Shown here in pieces: positions 8,196 through 10,422 of a stretch of 10,422 nt of DNA. Numbering within the stretch: the first letter of the stretch is position 1; each line of letters starts with the position of its first letter. The position numbers were made by a program, and so were the translations under genes. Source of the DNA: DASXPG01 sp044449445 (GTDB lineage Bacteria > Gemmatimonadota > Gemmatimonadetes > Gemmatimonadales > JACORV01); the NCBI GenBank assembly GCA_044449445.1, contig JBIOIA010000089.1, positions 1 to 10,422 of the forward strand. The letters run 5' to 3'. The notes beneath the pieces are model-generated. The model ran no database searches. It worked only from the letters and a program-made list of their open reading frames with translations, and had not been told where the DNA came from.

Positions 8196-8891
8196 CTACT
8201 CCTGCGACGCGTCCACGACCCTCGCGCCGGCGGGCGGCGTGAAGACGAACGTGCTCGCGGGCACGGCGCCGTTGACCTGGAGCCGGTCCAGCGTGACGCG
8301 GCGACTGCCGCCTGACGCCTCAGCTATCTCGACTTGTCGGGGCAGGTTGTCGCGCCGGTCGATCCAGACCAGCACGCTGCGGTACGGAGCGTTCGCGGCC
8401 CGGGGCGTGAATTCGAGCACGTCGGCCGGGCGATGGCCGATGCTGTCGCTCTTCACGAAGGCGATCGTGAAGTGCTCGCGCGGCCGGTCGAGAAACTCGC
8501 CGATGACGTCCACCGACTGGCCGCTGCGCGCGAAGTTCGAGCGGATGACCTGGTTGGGCGTGCTCGAGGGCAGGTAGATCCACAGCGTCTGGCCGTCGGA
8601 GAGGATGAGGTCGCCGGCCGGATGACGCCACCGCATCGCGAACCGGTTGGGCCGCTGCGCCAGGTACTCGCCGCGGCTCGACTCGTTGGTGCCGATCATC
8701 GGGTCGCTGACGCTCTGCGTGAAGTCGGCGCGCAGCGTCGCGACCTTCTGGAACGCGGCCACTGCGCGGTCGACGATCGCGTCCGCGTCGCGGGACTGGG
8801 CGGGAAGGCGGCAGGGCGGTAGGGCGGTAAGAAGCCCGGCCAGCGCCAGACTGCCTGCCGCCCGACCGCCGTACCGCCCTGCCGCCCTCAT
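8196..8891 (-). CDS. lolA: Outer-membrane lipoprotein carrier protein LolA
   Basis: A periplasmic chaperone that takes lipoproteins from LolCDE at the inner membrane and delivers them to the outer-membrane receptor. The product is 231 residues: a signal peptide (about 1-32, core SLALAGLL at 14-21, likely cleavage near AQ-SRD), then a half-barrel domain with LRADFTQSV (53-61), YLAQRPNRFAMRW (77-89) and LILSDGQTLWIYLPS (95-109). The C-terminal block VPASTFVFTPPAGARVVD matches the E. coli FTFTPPQGVTVDD ending. The start ATG shares ATGA (8888-8891) with the DAHP synthase stop, and GGAG (plus-strand 8903-8906) lies 11 nt upstream. Most of the signal-peptide coding sequence is an inverted octamer repeat. 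The stop faces that of fbaB with 8 bases between. The gene is supportive evidence for a diderm cell. Confidence 0.92.
   Translation of the reverse strand: MRAAGRYGGRAAGSLALAGLLTALPPCRLPAQSRDADAIVDRAVAAFQKVATLRADFTQSVSDPMIGTNESSRGEYLAQRPNRFAMRWRHPAGDLILSDGQTLWIYLPSSTPNQVIRSNFARSGQSVDVIGEFLDRPREHFTIAFVKSDSIGHRPADVLEFTPRAANAPYRSVLVWIDRRDNLPRQVEIAEASGGSRRVTLDRLQVNGAVPASTFVFTPPAGARVVDASQE
8805..8888. repeat. Inverted repeat of GC-rich octamers within the lolA signal-peptide region
   Basis: The left arm 8805-8828 consists of AAGGCGGC, AGGGCGGT and AGGGCGGT. The reverse complement of the right arm 8865-8888 is AGGGCGGC, AGGGCGGT and ACGGCGGT. The arms match at 22 of 24 positions and are separated by 36 nt. 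A further degenerate unit, CGGGCGGC, continues the right arm on the minus strand (8864-8857). In lolA the right arm encodes residues 2-9 (RAAGRYGG), the spacer the hydrophobic core (10-21) and the left arm residues 22-29 (TALPPCRL). The right arm abuts the DAHP synthase stop codon. Confidence 0.88.
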
Positions 8892-9922
8892 ACGCCCGCG
8901 GGCTCCGCGACCCGCCGCCCGATCACGTCCGCGATCGCGCGGACCTGCTTCATCAGCTCGGAGAACTGCTCGGGCGCCAGGCTCTGGGCCCCGTCGCTCA
9001 GCGCCTTCTCGGGCTGCGGGTGGACCTCGATCATGAGCCCGTCGGCGCCGGCCGCGACGGCGGCGCGCGCCATCGGCGTCACCTTGTCGCGCAGGCCCGT
9101 CGCGTGGCTCGGATCCGCGATGATCGGCAGGTGCGAGAGCTTGTGCACCAGCGGCACCGCGGTGAGGTCGAACACGTTGCGCGTAGCGGGGTCGAAGCTT
9201 CGGATGCCGCGCTCGCACAGCACGACCTGGTCGTTGCCCTCGGCCAGCAGGTACTCCGCCGAGAGCAGCAGCTCGGTGATCGTCGCGGCGATGCCGCGCT
9301 TCAGCAGGATCGGCTTCTTCGTGCGTCCCACGCGCTTCAAGAGCGCGAAGTTCTGCATGTTGCGCGCGCCGATCTGGATGATGTCGGCGACTTCGGCCAC
9401 GAGGTCCACGGTGTCGGATTCCATCACCTCGGTCACGATCAGCAGGCCGGTCTCTTCGCGCGCTTTGCGCAGCAGCTCGAGGCCCTTCCGGCCGAGTCCC
9501 TGGAACGCGTAGGGCGACGTGCGGGGCTTGAACGCGCCGCCGCGCAGGATCGCGGCGCCGGCCTCGCGCACCGCGTGCGCCGCGGCGAGCAGCTGCGATT
9601 CGCTCTCGACCGAGCAGGGGCCGGCCATGATCACGATCTCGTCGCCGCCGATCACCAGGCCGCCGGGCAAGCGCACCAGCGTGTTCTCGGGCTTCCACTC
9701 GCGCGAGACCTGCTTGTAGGGCTGGCTGACGTGGATGATGTCGAGCACGCCGTCGAGCCCGGCCAGGCGCGAGGCGTCCACCTTGCCGTCGTTGCCCACC
9801 AGTCCCACGGTCGTGCGCTGCTTGCCGGGCATCGGGCGGGCCTGGTAGCCCATGTCCTCGATGGTCCGGACGACGGCGTCGATCTGCCTGGGCGTTGCCC
9901 CGTGCTGCATGACGATGAGCAT
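8888..9922 (-). CDS. aroF: 3-deoxy-7-phosphoheptulonate (DAHP) synthase, type I-beta with N-terminal regulatory domain
   Basis: Condenses phosphoenolpyruvate and erythrose 4-phosphate in the first step of the shikimate pathway. The 344-residue length and layout match the Thermotoga maritima-type enzyme. Residues 1-70 form a ferredoxin-like domain (MLIVMQHGATPRQIDAVVRTIEDMG, then VGLVGND), known in that family to bind tyrosine for feedback inhibition. A TIM barrel follows with AGPCSVES (100-107), GGAFKPRTSPYAFQGLG (128-144), ILLKRG (205-210) and IIADPSHATG (267-276). Metal ligands predicted by correspondence with the Thermotoga enzyme are C103, H273, E299 and D310, all present. The start ATG (9922-9920) overlaps the upstream stop by 1 nt (TGATG), and an AGGGG (plus-strand 9928-9932) precedes it. 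The symbol could equally be aroG or aroA by local convention. Confidence 0.95.
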   Translation of the reverse strand: MLIVMQHGATPRQIDAVVRTIEDMGYQARPMPGKQRTTVGLVGNDGKVDASRLAGLDGVLDIIHVSQPYKQVSREWKPENTLVRLPGGLVIGGDEIVIMAGPCSVESESQLLAAAHAVREAGAAILRGGAFKPRTSPYAFQGLGRKGLELLRKAREETGLLIVTEVMESDTVDLVAEVADIIQIGARNMQNFALLKRVGRTKKPILLKRGIAATITELLLSAEYLLAEGNDQVVLCERGIRSFDPATRNVFDLTAVPLVHKLSHLPIIADPSHATGLRDKVTPMARAAVAAGADGLMIEVHPQPEKALSDGAQSLAPEQFSELMKQVRAIADVIGRRVAEPAGV

Positions 9923-10422
9923 CACATCCCCTGGATCTCGAACCGGTCGCCGTCCCTGGCGACGTGCGCCGGCCCCGGATACGCCGAAGCCACCTCGCCG
10001 AGGATATCCGCATGTTCGACGGGGGGATAAAGATGCGTCAACACGAGCCGTTTCGCCTCTGCCCGCCGGGCCAGGGCTCCCGCCTGCCGCGGCGTCAGGT
10101 GCATCGGCAGCGCCATGGATTCGGGCAGCGAGCACTCGGCCAGCAGCAGGTCCGTACCCTTCGCCCAGTCGCCCAGCTCCTCGCTCGGCCCGGTATCTCC
10201 CGTATACACCAGGCGAGCGCCGGCGGCCTCGACCGACAGCGCGACGCTCTCGTCGGTGTGCGGCGTCTTGTGGACCGCAAGCACGACGCCGGCGGCCAGC
10301 GCGACCGGCGTCCCTGGCAGGGCCTCGATGACCTGGAGCGGAAATCCCGGCGCCGTGACCCACGGGCCGAACGCGCCGGCGAGCAGGCCGAGCTTCGCGC
10401 GCGTGCCGGCGGGGCCCAGCAG
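9922..10422 (-). CDS. MBL-fold metallohydrolase, RNase Z/ElaC-like, N-terminus outside the window
   Basis: The C-terminal 166 residues of a metallo-beta-lactamase-fold enzyme; the frame is open to base 10422. Visible motifs are HKTPHTDESVAL, YTGDTGPS (metal-ligand Asp, codon 10195-10197), DLLLAECSLPE (the position of the RNase Z HEAT motif, but here AEC), MHLTPRQAGALAR, and LVLTHLYPP (metal-ligand His, codon 10033-10035). The HxHxDH motif that would complete the site lies beyond the edge. In ribonuclease Z this fold cleaves tRNA 3' ends, but the family also contains general hydrolases and phosphodiesterases. The lack of a canonical HEAT (HE-A-T) makes a non-tRNase member plausible. The reading frame ends in TGATG shared with the DAHP synthase start, so it is the upstream member of this minus-strand operon. 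Internal GTG 10284 is not a credible start because the fold continues upstream. Confidence 0.82.
   Translation of the reverse strand: MLGPAGTRAKLGLLAGAFGPWVTAPGFPLQVIEALPGTPVALAAGVVLAVHKTPHTDESVALSVEAAGARLVYTGDTGPSEELGDWAKGTDLLLAECSLPESMALPMHLTPRQAGALARRAEAKRLVLTHLYPPVEHADILGEVASAYPGPAHVARDGDRFEIQGM

Noticed and set aside
8802..8820. Lipobox making LolA a lipoprotein (LPPC at residues 24-27)
   Set aside because: Proline precedes the cysteine instead of Gly/Ala/Ser, and LolA is a soluble periplasmic protein; the PAQ-S region is a better signal peptidase I site.
8805..8888. Intrinsic terminator between the DAHP synthase gene and lolA
   Set aside because: The spacer is 36 nt, there is no T-run after the stem, and the whole element lies inside the lolA coding region.

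Overview
The window is a dense, roughly 70% GC stretch of bacterial chromosome with ten recognisable genes, almost all housekeeping. A LolA carrier and a membrane-anchored C-terminal-processing protease point to a diderm (Gram-negative-type) bacterium. Very high GC, a YlbF-family protein, a class I DhnA-type aldolase, a type I-beta DAHP synthase and short 7-8 bp tandem repeats at gene borders would fit a Gemmatimonadota-like or related soil/metagenomic lineage. That placement is an inference from gene content and style, not a demonstrated affiliation.

Plus strand, 1-8187, reads as one co-directional block. It contains peptide release factor 1 (prfA, cut by the left edge), the glutamine methyltransferase that modifies it (prmC), a small YlbF/YmcA-family protein, thymidylate kinase (tmk), an S41 carboxyl-terminal protease, a Rossmann-like DUF2520 protein, phosphoglucose isomerase (pgi) and class I fructose-bisphosphate aldolase (fbaB). 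Gaps range from a few bases to 67 bases and several junctions overlap, so most of the block could be co-transcribed. The prfA-prmC pair is functionally direct, because PrmC methylates the GGQ glutamine of the factor encoded just upstream. The pgi-fbaB pair supplies two enzymes of the glycolytic/gluconeogenic trunk.

Minus strand, 10422-8196, reads as a tight three-gene operon. A metallo-beta-lactamase-fold hydrolase (RNase Z/ElaC-like, cut by the right edge) overlaps by 1 nt a DAHP synthase with an N-terminal regulatory domain, which overlaps by 4 nt lolA. This operon converges on fbaB with only 8 bases between the two stop codons.

I do not see a new defence system, mobile element, CRISPR array or RNA gene. 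The unusual signals are small. (1) An AT-rich cluster of heptamer repeats fills the ylbF-tmk gap and leaves tmk without a Shine-Dalgarno. (2) A 24-nt inverted repeat built from GC-rich octamers makes up most of the lolA signal-peptide coding sequence. (3) The DUF2520 gene has no ATG, GTG or TTG upstream of its nucleotide-binding motif, only a GTA overlapping the previous stop codon. No gap between genes exceeds 70 bases, so there is no long unexplained non-coding region.
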